Part shown: positions 44,051 to 53,386 of the stretch, in pieces | Layout of the letters: each line of letters opens with the position of its first letter | Numbering within the stretch: position 1 is the first letter of the stretch | Assembly: GCA_002729885.1 (NCBI GenBank) | Contig: PBUB01000002.1 | Coordinates: 361,707 to 425,706, forward strand | Source of the DNA: Spirochaetaceae bacterium | Lineage (GTDB): Bacteria > Spirochaetota > Leptospiria > Leptospirales > Leptonemataceae | Reading direction: 5' to 3' | Length of the DNA stretch: 64,000 nucleotides | Program-made: the position numbers and the translations under genes | Notes under the pieces: generated by a model | Told to the model about the DNA's origin: nothing | Databases searched by the model: none | Seen by the model: only the letters and a program-made list of their open reading frames with translations

Positions 44051-47000
44051 CTATTCGTTGAATTCGAAGGGAAGGAAGAAAACCCTGTATTTGATCTTTC
44101 CTTCGTGTTTGGTGCGAGAGAATATGAATTTTAAGATAGAGAATTTCTCATATCCGGAGGATGGCTCCACTTCGTAGTCCCAGAGGAATCCATAAAGACT
44201 GCCCCATTCGCGAAAACCATTCTGGGCCCCCTTGTAGCGGTCGTAATATAGCAGTCCGCCCATGAGAACGCTGCGAAAATGCTCCTGCATAGCGTCATCG
44301 CGACTTCTGTACCACAGTAATCCCAGGCCCAGTCCTTCCGAAACTTTCGCTGGAGTGGAATGGGACCAGCCCAGCAGAGGAGGAATCCATACATCCAGAG
44401 AATCTTTCTCTTGATCCATGTAATATAGAGGAAGAAAGCTATGATGCCAGCCGTCCGAGCTATTTGCCATGACGAAGGTCACGAAGTTCGCATTCCAGTA
44501 ATCTGAGTTTCTATCGTTTCGATATCCACCCAGGCCTCGCCATAGCAGGCCGGTCTGGGAATAGTCCCTGCGATTTTCGTAGTACATGGAATTCAGCAAG
44601 AAACTGGTTTCGCCAAAATCCTGGCCGGAGGATTCGCTCTGCCATTCGGATTCAAATAGCAACGGAGAAATTGCGAAGTATCTGCGATAGCCGTGGTTGT
44701 CTTTCTCTACGTAGACGGGGCCATGGAGTCCGGTGTAGCCATCGCTGTCCCAGTGGTTGAAGGTCAATAAAGGGATGAAATGGGAAGAAGTAGAATAGGG
44801 GTTCTTCTCATACCAGTAGATAGGTAGAAAACTGTTATGAAAGCTATCTGAATCGCTGGCCAGTACAAAGGATAGCAGATTGAAATTCCAGTCGGATTGC
44901 GAGGAGCTATTGTCCGATTCATAGCCCATAAGGATGCGATACAGTAGTCCAAAGCTGGACTGCCTGGAATCGCTTTCGTAATACATACTCTGCAGTAAAA
45001 AGGATACCGAACGACGCTGTCCTGAACTGGACTGGCTCCATTCGTTTTCGTAGATCAATGGAATGTACTGTCTGCTGTAGGCAGGGGAGCTTGTGTAATA
45101 CAGAATCCCATAAAAGCCGGTGTAGGTGTCTCCTTCCCACCAATTGAATATCAGAGGTAACACATGAAAGCTGGAGTCCTCCTGCCCCGAATATTCATAG
45201 TTGGAATAGTAGAAAAGCCCGGCCAGAAGATCCAGAGAAGTTTCTGTGCTATCGTAATAATAAAGCGGGCCCCAGTGCGTTCGACTGTCGGTGGGGCCGA
45301 ATCCAAAGTATAACGGAAAAAGGACCAGGTGATCATTCTCTTCGTAGAAAAAGATCGGAATGAAATTCGCATCTGCGGACGTGCTCTCACCGCTCTCCCA
45401 GCTAATCAGCCAGAGCAGCCTGTGATCCGTGGTCCCACCATCGGAATCATTCCAGTAAACCGGTGAAACAAAGCTACTGCTTCCGCCTCCATGATCTGAA
45501 TAATAATACAGCGGGAATACAGCGTGGTAATCCTGTCCGTAGAAGACGATGGGAAAGAATCGAGCACTCTGAGTGACTGTGGATTCGTCTTCTTGAACTG
45601 TGCTGTTTCTGTGCATCAAAAGCAGAAGGTTCTGGGTCTTTTGATTTCCTTCTACGCCAGAGTAATACAGCGGAATGGGAAGAAAGCTCCAGCTCTCATT
45701 GTACTTTCTGTATTTTAGACTGGAGGAGAGATACAGCGGCGAATAGAAGGCATCGGTTTCCCGTTCCAGCTTACCAGTGTCCTCTGCATAGCTGCGGGAT
45801 TCGCTGGAGTAGGAGAGTGGAGTAATACTGAACTCAGAATAGCTTTTGCCATCTTCGTATTTCTCTCTCTTGCTGTAATATACCGGTAATAATCTGCTGC
45901 CAGCTTCATCCGGCGAATCGTAGGAGTTGTAAAAGGGCCATACGATGCTGGTTTCCGTTCGTTTCGCCAACCGATCTTCTTCTTCAAGGTAAAGAAAGAG
46001 ACCGTAGGAATGAAGACTGTAATCTGGAGTTTCCTGTGTGGCATATACGGGAACAAAAAGAGGGAATAGAACGAAATAGTGTTCCGGCTCCTCATCGTAG
46101 CTCATGTAGGCCCCGGGAATCACCGTGACCTGGTCTGCCGAGGCATCGTCCCAGCTAAGCCAGAATAAAGGAAGGGCTCTGGCATGGTGCCGGGTATCGG
46201 CTGTTTCCCGTGCGAACAATCCAAATAATACACTCCAGCCAGAGAATCGAATGGAGTTTTCACGGTTGATGGATGTATCTTTCTTTATCGCCACTCCGGT
46301 TTCCTCCGGGGTTAGCTCTGGTTGCTCGTCTCCTATCTCATCTGGATCGAATGTATCTACAGAAAGAATCTGGGAACCTTCAGGAATATCCTGCACCGTT
46401 TCCGGAGTTCGCACTCGGGTGTCCTGGGTTTCCTGGAGCGGGATTCGAGCAGAATAGCTGAACAGATTGTAGAACCAGCCAACGTCTGTATCCAGTACAG
46501 ACACTGCCTTTGTTTCACCGGTGACTGTATTTACGCGAACATCCAGGCTTTCTTCCGAAAGAGAGATACCGCCCAGGTTTACATGATAATTCTTAACAGG
46601 ATCCTCATAGTTGAAGTAAAGAGGGATCATCACGTTTCCGCTGGATGCAGATTCTGACTCGTTTAACCAGGAATAGTATATGAGAAACCAGAGATACTCG
46701 GTGTCCTGGTCCTTGCGAAAGTAATGGATGGGGCCAAAGTTTAATTCTCGTTCCGGGCTGCGATCTTCAAAGTAGAAAGGCACAATATGTGTGTAGCCCT
46801 GTTCACCTTTCTTCCAGAAGTAAAGCGGAGCGAAAAAGAAATCCTGCATCTCATCGTTTCGTTCGTTCCAGTTCGTCAGAAGAGCAATATTGTAATGATC
46901 CTCTCTTACGATACCCGTAGATTCAGAGACTATGTCATGGGAATGGTAGTACGGAGGAAGAAACCTTAGATACCCATCTTCGCTGTCTCGGGTATAAAAG

Positions 47001-48610
47001 AATGTTAGATAATTTCTCTTTGTGGTGGAGCCGTCCGTGCGATATGCATAGAGCACCGGCAGTAGCGGGAAGAAGATGCTCTTTTCTGACTTAGTTGAAT
47101 CGTAATAGTGTAATGGTCCCCAGCTATTGAAGGAATCAGGACTACTGTTCTGGAAGTAGAGAGGAACCAGATAAGCATAGGATTCGTTACCGGTGGTTGG
47201 ATTGGCGAATCCCTGGTAATAGAGAGGCAGAAAGAAAAACCGATCCATGGAATCGCCGGTTTCCTTCCAGTCTATGAGAAAGGCCAGGTTATAGTGATCC
47301 ACATAGTCCGCTTCCTGCGATGTGTCCCCGCCGGAAACAGGACTTCCGGTGGGGCGATTTACAGAGCGAAATGGCGGAAGCTCGGTCTTTTTCGCTATGG
47401 CAGAACCGGTTTCCAGTCCCGATGACTCCCGGCGTTCCCTGGAATGATAGTAAGGCGGAATAAAAGTCGTGGAGCTATCGGGGCTACTGTCCCAGTAAAA
47501 GATGGTCAGCAAATTATGCCTGCTGTAGTTCGGCTCGGATCGAGAAGCATAAATAATGGGTATAAGCGGAAAACCGAAAATAGAGCTGTCCCCATCTTTG
47601 CTGTAGTAGTGAAGAACGCTGAAATTCGTATCTCCTTCTGGCTCCTGGTCGCTGAACCAGAGAGGAGGAATATGAAAATATCCGTCTTCCCGGGTATCCT
47701 GGAAATACAGGGGAAGCCAGCGAACACTGTAGTCTGGATGATTCTCCCAGAGAAAAAGTGGAGATACATAGGATGAGCTCTGTTCATCCCTGGTAACGTT
47801 AAAGACTGTAAGATAGTTTGTGTCTGATGTAGTCTCTGTTTCCTTCGTGGCATAAAGGAAAGGAAGCACAGGAAATCCGGTCTTAACCAGATAGTCTTCC
47901 TTACCATCCGCTCCCGAAGACCTGGTTTCGCTGTGGTAATGTAAAGGGCTGAAATGGGCCCGGTTCGAACCGCTGGCGCTATCTGTGCCCTCGTAGAAAA
48001 AAAGTGGCAGAATCAATGCCAGATGATCTCGGTCCCGGCTGGTCTGAGATTCGTAGTAATACAACGGCAGAAAAGTACTGTAGCGTTTACCCCGTGCAGG
48101 GTTGGACCCACCAAAGTAGAGAGGAAAGAATGCATGATCGAAGTCTCGATCCGAATCCGGACCTTCCTGGGATCTGTAGACTAGAAAGAAGTATAGATCC
48201 CATTCTTTGTTGGTAAGACGATTGTCTCTGGAGAACCAGAAGGTTGAATTGATCCTGGTTTCATCCGAATCGTAACGTCTGTGATAGAACAGGCCGGGAA
48301 AAGGCATGAGGAAGACACTTTCTCGTTCATCGATTTTACTATCGAGACTGTAGTAAAAAGGGAAAAATCGAGTGGATACAAACCTGGGGTAATCAGTGTA
48401 TTTGTAGATCCAGAATAATTGATTGGAGTAATGGTCGGCCCAGTCTTCCTGCACCCAGAATATGGCATCCACCGGCACCTTTTTGGCCTTTTCGGAACCG
48501 TAGTAGGTCTGAGGTTCCGGATGTAAATCTGACCAGTCCTCCCTTGCATTCAGGGGAGAAACGATTGCGGCTGAGGCGGCCACAAATAGAATGTAGTAAA
48601 CAATTCTCAT
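44051..48610 (-). CDS. Giant aromatic-rich beta-repeat exported protein (unknown family)
   Basis: This 1519-residue protein has a signal peptide (YYILFVAASAAIVSPLNA) with an LNA cleavage site. Nearly all of the rest is a series of short units of about 20-30 residues. Each unit has a strand such as FFPLYYY, LPLFFYE, FSPLHYH or FIPPYYH, followed by a polar Ser/Asp/Glu/Gly-rich turn. I counted several dozen P-L-x-Y/F-type strands, interrupted by one acidic linker region (about 680-780). I noticed no cysteine. Tyr, Phe and Trp are very abundant. The pattern fits an outer-membrane barrel, or a beta-solenoid or propeller-like surface protein of unusual size. No known family is recognised. Its start codon overlaps the start of the divergent GGDEF gene (shared CATG). 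Confidence 0.85.
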   Translation of the reverse strand: MRIVYYILFVAASAAIVSPLNAREDWSDLHPEPQTYYGSEKAKKVPVDAIFWVQEDWADHYSNQLFWIYKYTDYPRFVSTRFFPFYYSLDSKIDERESVFLMPFPGLFYHRRYDSDETRINSTFWFSRDNRLTNKEWDLYFFLVYRSQEGPDSDRDFDHAFFPLYFGGSNPARGKRYSTFLPLYYYESQTSRDRDHLALILPLFFYEGTDSASGSNRAHFSPLHYHSETRSSGADGKEDYLVKTGFPVLPFLYATKETETTSDTNYLTVFNVTRDEQSSSYVSPLFLWENHPDYSVRWLPLYFQDTREDGYFHIPPLWFSDQEPEGDTNFSVLHYYSKDGDSSIFGFPLIPIIYASRSEPNYSRHNLLTIFYWDSSPDSSTTFIPPYYHSRERRESSGLETGSAIAKKTELPPFRSVNRPTGSPVSGGDTSQEADYVDHYNLAFLIDWKETGDSMDRFFFLPLYYQGFANPTTGNESYAYLVPLYFQNSSPDSFNSWGPLHYYDSTKSEKSIFFPLLPVLYAYRTDGSTTKRNYLTFFYTRDSEDGYLRFLPPYYHSHDIVSESTGIVREDHYNIALLTNWNERNDEMQDFFFAPLYFWKKGEQGYTHIVPFYFEDRSPERELNFGPIHYFRKDQDTEYLWFLIYYSWLNESESASSGNVMIPLYFNYEDPVKNYHVNLGGISLSEESLDVRVNTVTGETKAVSVLDTDVGWFYNLFSYSARIPLQETQDTRVRTPETVQDIPEGSQILSVDTFDPDEIGDEQPELTPEETGVAIKKDTSINRENSIRFSGWSVLFGLFARETADTRHHARALPLFWLSWDDASADQVTVIPGAYMSYDEEPEHYFVLFPLFVPVYATQETPDYSLHSYGLFLYLEEEDRLAKRTETSIVWPFYNSYDSPDEAGSRLLPVYYSKREKYEDGKSYSEFSITPLSYSSESRSYAEDTGKLERETDAFYSPLYLSSSLKYRKYNESWSFLPIPLYYSGVEGNQKTQNLLLLMHRNSTVQEDESTVTQSARFFPIVFYGQDYHAVFPLYYYSDHGGGSSSFVSPVYWNDSDGGTTDHRLLWLISWESGESTSADANFIPIFFYEENDHLVLFPLYFGFGPTDSRTHWGPLYYYDSTETSLDLLAGLFYYSNYEYSGQEDSSFHVLPLIFNWWEGDTYTGFYGILYYTSSPAYSRQYIPLIYENEWSQSSSGQRRSVSFLLQSMYYESDSRQSSFGLLYRILMGYESDNSSSQSDWNFNLLSFVLASDSDSFHNSFLPIYWYEKNPYSTSSHFIPLLTFNHWDSDGYTGLHGPVYVEKDNHGYRRYFAISPLLFESEWQSESSGQDFGETSFLLNSMYYENRRDYSQTGLLWRGLGGYRNDRNSDYWNANFVTFVMANSSDGWHHSFLPLYYMDQEKDSLDVWIPPLLGWSHSTPAKVSEGLGLGLLWYRSRDDAMQEHFRSVLMGGLLYYDRYKGAQNGFREWGSLYGFLWDYEVEPSSGYEKFSILKFIFSRTKHEGKIKYRVFFLPFEFNE

Positions 48611-49934
48611 GGATTCGATGGAGCCAACACAAGGTCAGCAGGAGCTCGACAAACCTATAGACGTAACATCCAATCGGCTGGTTTTCTTGATTTCTCTAGA
48701 TCAAGAACTTAGAAACGATCTTTCCGACCAGCTGGGCAACTACGGGTTCGATATACTGCCTTTTCCCGACCTGGAAGCTGCAAGGGTTGCCATGCAGGCC
48801 AAGGTGCCGCTGGCCATGATTGCAGATCTATCCGAGGCTCACGATGAAAATCCGATGACCCTTGCAGAGCTCAAGCTCTTTCGGCACCAGGCCGTGCCGG
48901 TTCTCATTGTTTCGAATGAGGATGGTTTTCTTTCCAGGTTGCAGGCTGTTCGCTTTGGTGGAGATTTCTATTTCCAGAAACCAGTAGATTTGTTTAGTAT
49001 TGTAGAAGTTTTGGATCGCCTGACGGACTCCCTGATGCCGGATCCGTACAGGGTGCTGGTGGTTACAGGGCCAGCCACCAACAATCCCTCGGTGCAGGCT
49101 CTGGATGATTCCCCGGACGTGAGCATCTTCAGGCTCAAAGGGCCGGACCATATTTTTGATGCTCTTCTGGAATTCGATCCGGAGCTGGTGCTTCTGGATC
49201 TATACTATCCCGAATGCCTGGGGATGGAGCTAAGCGCAGTAATTCGTCAGCAAGATGGTTATGGCGGACTTCCCATTCTGTTTCAATCCACCGAGACGGA
49301 TCCAATAAAGAAAGGGGCGGCCTTGAAGCGAGGAGGGGATGAGATTCTGTCATCTTCCATTGAGCCCGGGGATCTGTATCAGTCCATAGCCCTGCGCGTA
49401 GAAAGATACAGAACGGTAATCTCTCAAACCGTTCGAGACAGCCTCACTGGATTGTTCAATCATACCACCACTCGAAAGAAGCTGGAAACAGAGGTCATGC
49501 GCTGTCAGAAGCAAAATGAGATGATGGGCTTTGCCATGATTGACATCGACAAGTTCAAGCATGTAAACGATACCTATGGTCATTCCGCCGGGGATCGAGT
49601 GATTCAGAACCTGGCCAGACTATTGAAGCAAAGGGTGCGCAGAAACGATATCGTTGGCAGGTACGGCGGAGAAGAGTTCGCAGTGATCGTAACCGGAATG
49701 GACCGAGATTCTATCAAAGACCGGCTGGAAGAGATCCGGGAGGATTTTTCCAACGTTGTGCATAGTTATTTGAACTATCAATTCCAGTGTACCTTTAGCT
49801 GCGGACTCACATTCTATCCGGATCATCCCGGAGCTCAGGAGCTAAACGATGCTGCGGACGAGGCGATGTACAGAGCCAAGTCCCATGGCGGCAATCAGGT
49901 TCAATTTCGCTTGCCTTCAACGGCCGGCCAGTGA
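48609..49934 (+). CDS. Response-regulator-type diguanylate cyclase (REC-REC-GGDEF)
   Basis: This 441-residue protein has two receiver-like domains. The first (about 20-130) is degenerate with no clear phosphoacceptor. The second (about 145-260) has ELVLLDLYYPECLGMEL, with a plausible phospho-Asp. They are followed by a GGDEF domain (about 275-440) with active-site GRYGGEEFAVIV. An RxxD inhibitory site (RRND) lies five residues before it. It should make c-di-GMP, with product inhibition, when the receiver is phosphorylated. The ATG at 48609 overlaps the ATG of the giant protein gene on the other strand; a second ATG at 48618 would remove this overlap. Confidence 0.9.
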   Translation: MDSMEPTQGQQELDKPIDVTSNRLVFLISLDQELRNDLSDQLGNYGFDILPFPDLEAARVAMQAKVPLAMIADLSEAHDENPMTLAELKLFRHQAVPVLIVSNEDGFLSRLQAVRFGGDFYFQKPVDLFSIVEVLDRLTDSLMPDPYRVLVVTGPATNNPSVQALDDSPDVSIFRLKGPDHIFDALLEFDPELVLLDLYYPECLGMELSAVIRQQDGYGGLPILFQSTETDPIKKGAALKRGGDEILSSSIEPGDLYQSIALRVERYRTVISQTVRDSLTGLFNHTTTRKKLETEVMRCQKQNEMMGFAMIDIDKFKHVNDTYGHSAGDRVIQNLARLLKQRVRRNDIVGRYGGEEFAVIVTGMDRDSIKDRLEEIREDFSNVVHSYLNYQFQCTFSCGLTFYPDHPGAQELNDAADEAMYRAKSHGGNQVQFRLPSTAGQ

Positions 49935-50056
49935 ATTCGCTATATTGGGCAAAAAGCAGGGGCGCCCTTTTCGTTCCCTGAAATTCCCGGAACCAGAAGC
50001 TTAACGGATCCCTTTTTCCAGAGGTCCTATCGCAAGAGCTGGAATCTATTAATCAG

Positions 50057-50686
50057 GTGGCTGCCGTGGATCAGTTCCTATTGATGCTCGTAATTATCAA
50101 CCCATTCGCTCAGGTGCTCTATCTGGCCGAGTTGATGAATGAGCTTAGCTTCAAAGATTTCTTTCGTGTACATATGCGGGCCACTGTGATCAGCCTGGTT
50201 ATTTTCTTGATATTCACGCTGTTTGGCCGAGGGCTTCTGCAGCATGTGTTTCAGGTTCAGCTGGCATCTCTGCAGGTGTTTGGCGGAATCATCATGCTCT
50301 ACATTGCATTTCGCTATATCTCCCAGGGGCCGGGATCCAACCTACTGTTTAGAGGTGATATCTCGGAACTGGCGCCACAGATCTCGCTGCCTTACATGGT
50401 AGGACCAGGCACTATCTGGGTGGCCATACTGCTGGGTGAGCTCTATTCTCCAGTGGTATCCAGCGCAATCATTGCCGGCGTGCTTGGAGTGAACTTTCTG
50501 TTTGTTGTGCTTATCTGTCTGATTTTTGAACGGGTTTCGGGAATGCGCGAAACCCGTCTGGGTAAATACTTCGCCATATTGATGAGAACCAACGCTCTCT
50601 TCATTGGCGCTATTGCCATGGAGATGGTGGTGACTGGTCTGAAGGCCTCATTCCCGCTTCTGGGCGGTGACCAGGCGTTCCTGTAG
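50057..50686 (+). CDS. MarC family integral membrane protein
   Basis: This 209-residue protein begins at a GTG (50057) and has six hydrophobic segments. FLLMLVIINPFAQVLYLAEL, LQVFGGIIMLYIAFRYI and ISLPYMVGPGTIWVAILLG match MarC family landmarks (INP near the start and GPG in the middle). MarC proteins are inner-membrane proteins once linked to antibiotic resistance, but their function is not settled. Its C-terminal 77 bases overlap the convergent DUF4234 gene. A second in-frame GTG (50066) is a possible start. Confidence 0.85.
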   Translation: MAAVDQFLLMLVIINPFAQVLYLAELMNELSFKDFFRVHMRATVISLVIFLIFTLFGRGLLQHVFQVQLASLQVFGGIIMLYIAFRYISQGPGSNLLFRGDISELAPQISLPYMVGPGTIWVAILLGELYSPVVSSAIIAGVLGVNFLFVVLICLIFERVSGMRETRLGKYFAILMRTNALFIGAIAMEMVVTGLKASFPLLGGDQAFL

Positions 50687-51059
50687 AAACATGGTCAATA
50701 AGTCCGTTGATCAGATCCTGATGGATGGCGCTGGAAACAATTCCCGTAAAGTAGCCGGTAACATAGCCGGCTACGTCCAGAACTACCGCTACCATCGAGG
50801 TATCCTGGGCAAATAATCCCTGCTTCTTCTGATACTCGTAGATGCAGAGTGAGATCTTGTAGTCTACATAGACTCCCCAGATCCCGCAGGTAATAATAAC
50901 CAGAAGTAAATCCAGGCCATAGTCATTGTCTGTGGGGGACTTCCCTGTAATGAAAGTCAATTCCTGATAGGCTTTATAATACCAGTAGAGCAAATAGAAA
51001 CCGCAGGTAACCAGGCTCCAGAGGATCACTGCAGCCACACTTCGCTTTTCCAGAATCAT
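50610..51059 (-). CDS. DUF4234 small membrane protein
   Basis: This 149-residue protein begins MILEKRSVAAVILWSLVTCGFY. It has three hydrophobic helices, and LVTCGFYLLYWYYKAYQEL and LLLVIITCGIWGVYVDYKIS show the repeated T-C-G-x-W/F signature of DUF4234. The last ~30 residues are polar (HRPEAGMRPSDQSPPSPWQ). It overlaps the end of the marC-like gene by 77 bases, tail to tail. Function is unknown, and it is likely in the inner membrane. Confidence 0.82.
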   Translation of the reverse strand: MILEKRSVAAVILWSLVTCGFYLLYWYYKAYQELTFITGKSPTDNDYGLDLLLVIITCGIWGVYVDYKISLCIYEYQKKQGLFAQDTSMVAVVLDVAGYVTGYFTGIVSSAIHQDLINGLIDHVSTGTPGHRPEAGMRPSDQSPPSPWQ

Positions 51060-51180
51060 GCTCCCAGGATGGATGCCCGCTGGACCTCGTAAAGCGATTT
51101 ACAGCTCAGAAAGGATTGACGGACGGCTTTGGGCTTACTTATTCGTAAGGGTGGGAACCGTCGCTGAATTGAACAAAGAA

Positions 51181-52431
51181 ATGAGTGCCAGTCAGTTTGG
51201 CATGAGAGCCCGTCTGGCCTTTCGTGAAATTCGAAAGACTCCTACGGCTCTGCGAAATCAAATCCTGTTAGATGCCGCTGCTGAACTGGAGCAACCGAGG
51301 GTGCAACAGGAATTGCTGGAAGCCAATGAAAAGGATCTGAAACAGGCTGATGAGCTGGGAATCAGCGAGGCTCTGAAGGAGCGCCTGACCCTTACCACAT
51401 CACGTATTCAATCCATGGCAGATTCGCTCAGGGAAATAGCTGCTTTTCCTGATCCAGTGGGTGAGGTGATTCTGGGCCGAACACTTCCCAATGGAGTGAA
51501 AATGGTACAGAAGCGTGTACCTCTGGGAGTGGTATTCACCGTATACGAATCCAGGCCCAATGTTACTATCGATGTTGGCGCTCTTTGTATCAAGAGCGGC
51601 AACGCAGCCATTCTTCGCGGCGGTAAAGAAGCCATCCATTCCAATATTGCATTGCATACAATTCTGGCGGCCGCAGTTGAGCGTCATGGACTATCCAGAG
51701 ATTGTCTGCAGTTCGTAAACGAAACCGATCGTCAGTTTATGTTCGACCTGCTGAAGCAAAGCGATACAATCGATCTGGTGGTGCCTCGTGGAGGAGCAGG
51801 TCTCATCCAGGCGGTTAGCGAAAATACATCCATTCCTGTTGTAAAGCATGACAAGGGAGTGTGTAATCTATTCATAGATTCCAGTGCGCCTCTGAATCGA
51901 GCATCGGACATAGCCATCAATGCCAAACTTCAGCGTCCTTCGGTTTGTAATGCTATTGAGAATCTTCTAATTCACAGCGATTTCCCGCATGCAGCTGCAT
52001 TGCTGGATCGACTGAAATCCGCAGGCGCAATCCTGCTAGGCTGCGAACGTACCAGAAAGTTGTTTTCTGAGGCCGCTCCCATCGAGGATCCGGAAACCGA
52101 GTATTCCACTGAATATCTAGATCAGCGGCTGGCGGTAAAGATTGTGGACTCAGTGGATGAAGCCATTCAGTTCATAGATCAGTATGGTAGCGGCCATTCC
52201 GAGGCCATTATCTCTGATAGCCATGAAGCTATCGTTCAGTTCAGGGATTCCGTAGACACGGCGGCTGTGCTGGTTAATTGCTCCACAAGGTTCCATGATG
52301 GAGGCCAGATGGGAATGGGCGCCGAAGTGGGGATTTCCACCGGCCGAATGCATGTTCGCGGGCCCATGGGAGTCCGCGACCTCACCACCACTACCTATGT
52401 GCTGGAAGGCGAAGGGCAGGTTCGCGGCTAG
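51181..52431 (+). CDS. proA: Glutamate-5-semialdehyde dehydrogenase
   Basis: The product has 416 residues from the ATG at 51181 (MSASQFGMRARLAFREIR). The open frame extends upstream to 51058, but the extension is not conserved. Motifs of the gamma-glutamyl phosphate reductase family are present: VVFTVYESRPNVTIDVGAL, ILRGGKEAIHSN, LVVPRGGAGLIQAV and the catalytic Cys in KLQRPSVCNAIENLL. It reduces gamma-glutamyl phosphate (from ProB) with NADPH to the semialdehyde, which cyclises toward proline. nadD follows 23 bases downstream. ProB is encoded far upstream (40438), so the usual proBA pairing is broken here. Confidence 0.95.
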   Translation: MSASQFGMRARLAFREIRKTPTALRNQILLDAAAELEQPRVQQELLEANEKDLKQADELGISEALKERLTLTTSRIQSMADSLREIAAFPDPVGEVILGRTLPNGVKMVQKRVPLGVVFTVYESRPNVTIDVGALCIKSGNAAILRGGKEAIHSNIALHTILAAAVERHGLSRDCLQFVNETDRQFMFDLLKQSDTIDLVVPRGGAGLIQAVSENTSIPVVKHDKGVCNLFIDSSAPLNRASDIAINAKLQRPSVCNAIENLLIHSDFPHAAALLDRLKSAGAILLGCERTRKLFSEAAPIEDPETEYSTEYLDQRLAVKIVDSVDEAIQFIDQYGSGHSEAIISDSHEAIVQFRDSVDTAAVLVNCSTRFHDGGQMGMGAEVGISTGRMHVRGPMGVRDLTTTTYVLEGEGQVRG

Positions 52432-52454
52432 CCCGGGGTTGAGGACCTGAACCT

Positions 52455-53294
52455 TTGAAGGATAGATGCTATCTATTTGGTGGATCCTTTGATCCTCCGC
52501 ACAGAGGTCATCAGGAGCTCATCCGGGGCCTCCTCCAACGGGCCACGGACGACAGAATAAGCGAAATTCGCATTGTTCCGGCTGCGGTCTCACCGTTTAA
52601 GCAGGAAGGCAGTCATGCCGGCGATGAACATCGCCTGGCCATGCTGGAGTTAATGCTGAATGAACTTTCTGTTTCGGTGAATTTAGTTTCTCATACCAGC
52701 ACTGACAGCGGTGAGGTTCATTTGCCAGGCACTGTTTCCCATGATGTCCGGGCCTCCCATACCGCCCGGACCTCTCCTGCATTGGATACTTCACATACCT
52801 CGGATATTTCACATTTTCGGGATGGATCCCGGACAGCTTCGGGCGCGATTCCGGTGTATCTGGACACATTCGAAATGAAACAGGGTGGCGTGAGCTACAC
52901 GGTGCTTACAGTTAAATACCTGCAATCTCTGCAGCGCGAACCGGTGCTTGTAATAGGTGCAGACAATCTCTACTCCCTGGAAAAGTGGAAGGAGCATGAG
53001 TATTTACTGGAGGAGGTGCCCATTCTGGTATTTCGCCGAGAGGGTCAGGATGCGGGCATTCAGGAATCCAGAGAAAAGCTAATGCAGAAATACTCGGTAC
53101 GTTCCCTGGAAATCCTGGATCTATGTCCTCCGGGATGTTCCAGTACATCCATCCGGGAGAGGCTCAGTGCTCAGTCGCTTGAAGTGGAACCAGCCCGGAA
53201 TGAAGCAGCAGAGTTGAAGAAGTGCATTCCGGAGTCAGTGCTGCAATACATTCAGAATCATGGGCTTTATCGCGGTGCCCGGGCTGCTAACTGA
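52455..53294 (+). CDS. nadD: Nicotinate-nucleotide adenylyltransferase with a large insertion
   Basis: This 279-residue protein starts at a TTG (52455). It has the NadD landmarks: CYLFGGSFDPPHRGHQELIR (HxGH nucleotide site), VIGADNLYSLEKW and the final SSTSIRERL (ISSTxIR-type). Typical NadD is about 190-215 residues. The excess is a Ser/Thr/His-rich segment at about residues 78-136 (VSHDVRASHTARTSPALD), with no recognised motif, placed in the middle of the fold. It makes deamido-NAD+ from nicotinate mononucleotide and ATP. It follows proA by 23 bases in the same orientation. Confidence 0.93.
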   Translation: MKDRCYLFGGSFDPPHRGHQELIRGLLQRATDDRISEIRIVPAAVSPFKQEGSHAGDEHRLAMLELMLNELSVSVNLVSHTSTDSGEVHLPGTVSHDVRASHTARTSPALDTSHTSDISHFRDGSRTASGAIPVYLDTFEMKQGGVSYTVLTVKYLQSLQREPVLVIGADNLYSLEKWKEHEYLLEEVPILVFRREGQDAGIQESREKLMQKYSVRSLEILDLCPPGCSSTSIRERLSAQSLEVEPARNEAAELKKCIPESVLQYIQNHGLYRGARAAN

Positions 53295-53386
53295 AGTGGC
53301 CAGATGCATTCAGTTTCGATCACAGTTCAGTAAGAAGGGCTTGAAATACCCCACCAGATGTAGTACCCGAATGAATAGATGCTGGC

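Noticed and set aside
51058..51180. N-terminal extension of proA by 41 residues
   Set aside because: The extension does not match the family; the ATG at 51181 gives the normal length and N-terminus.
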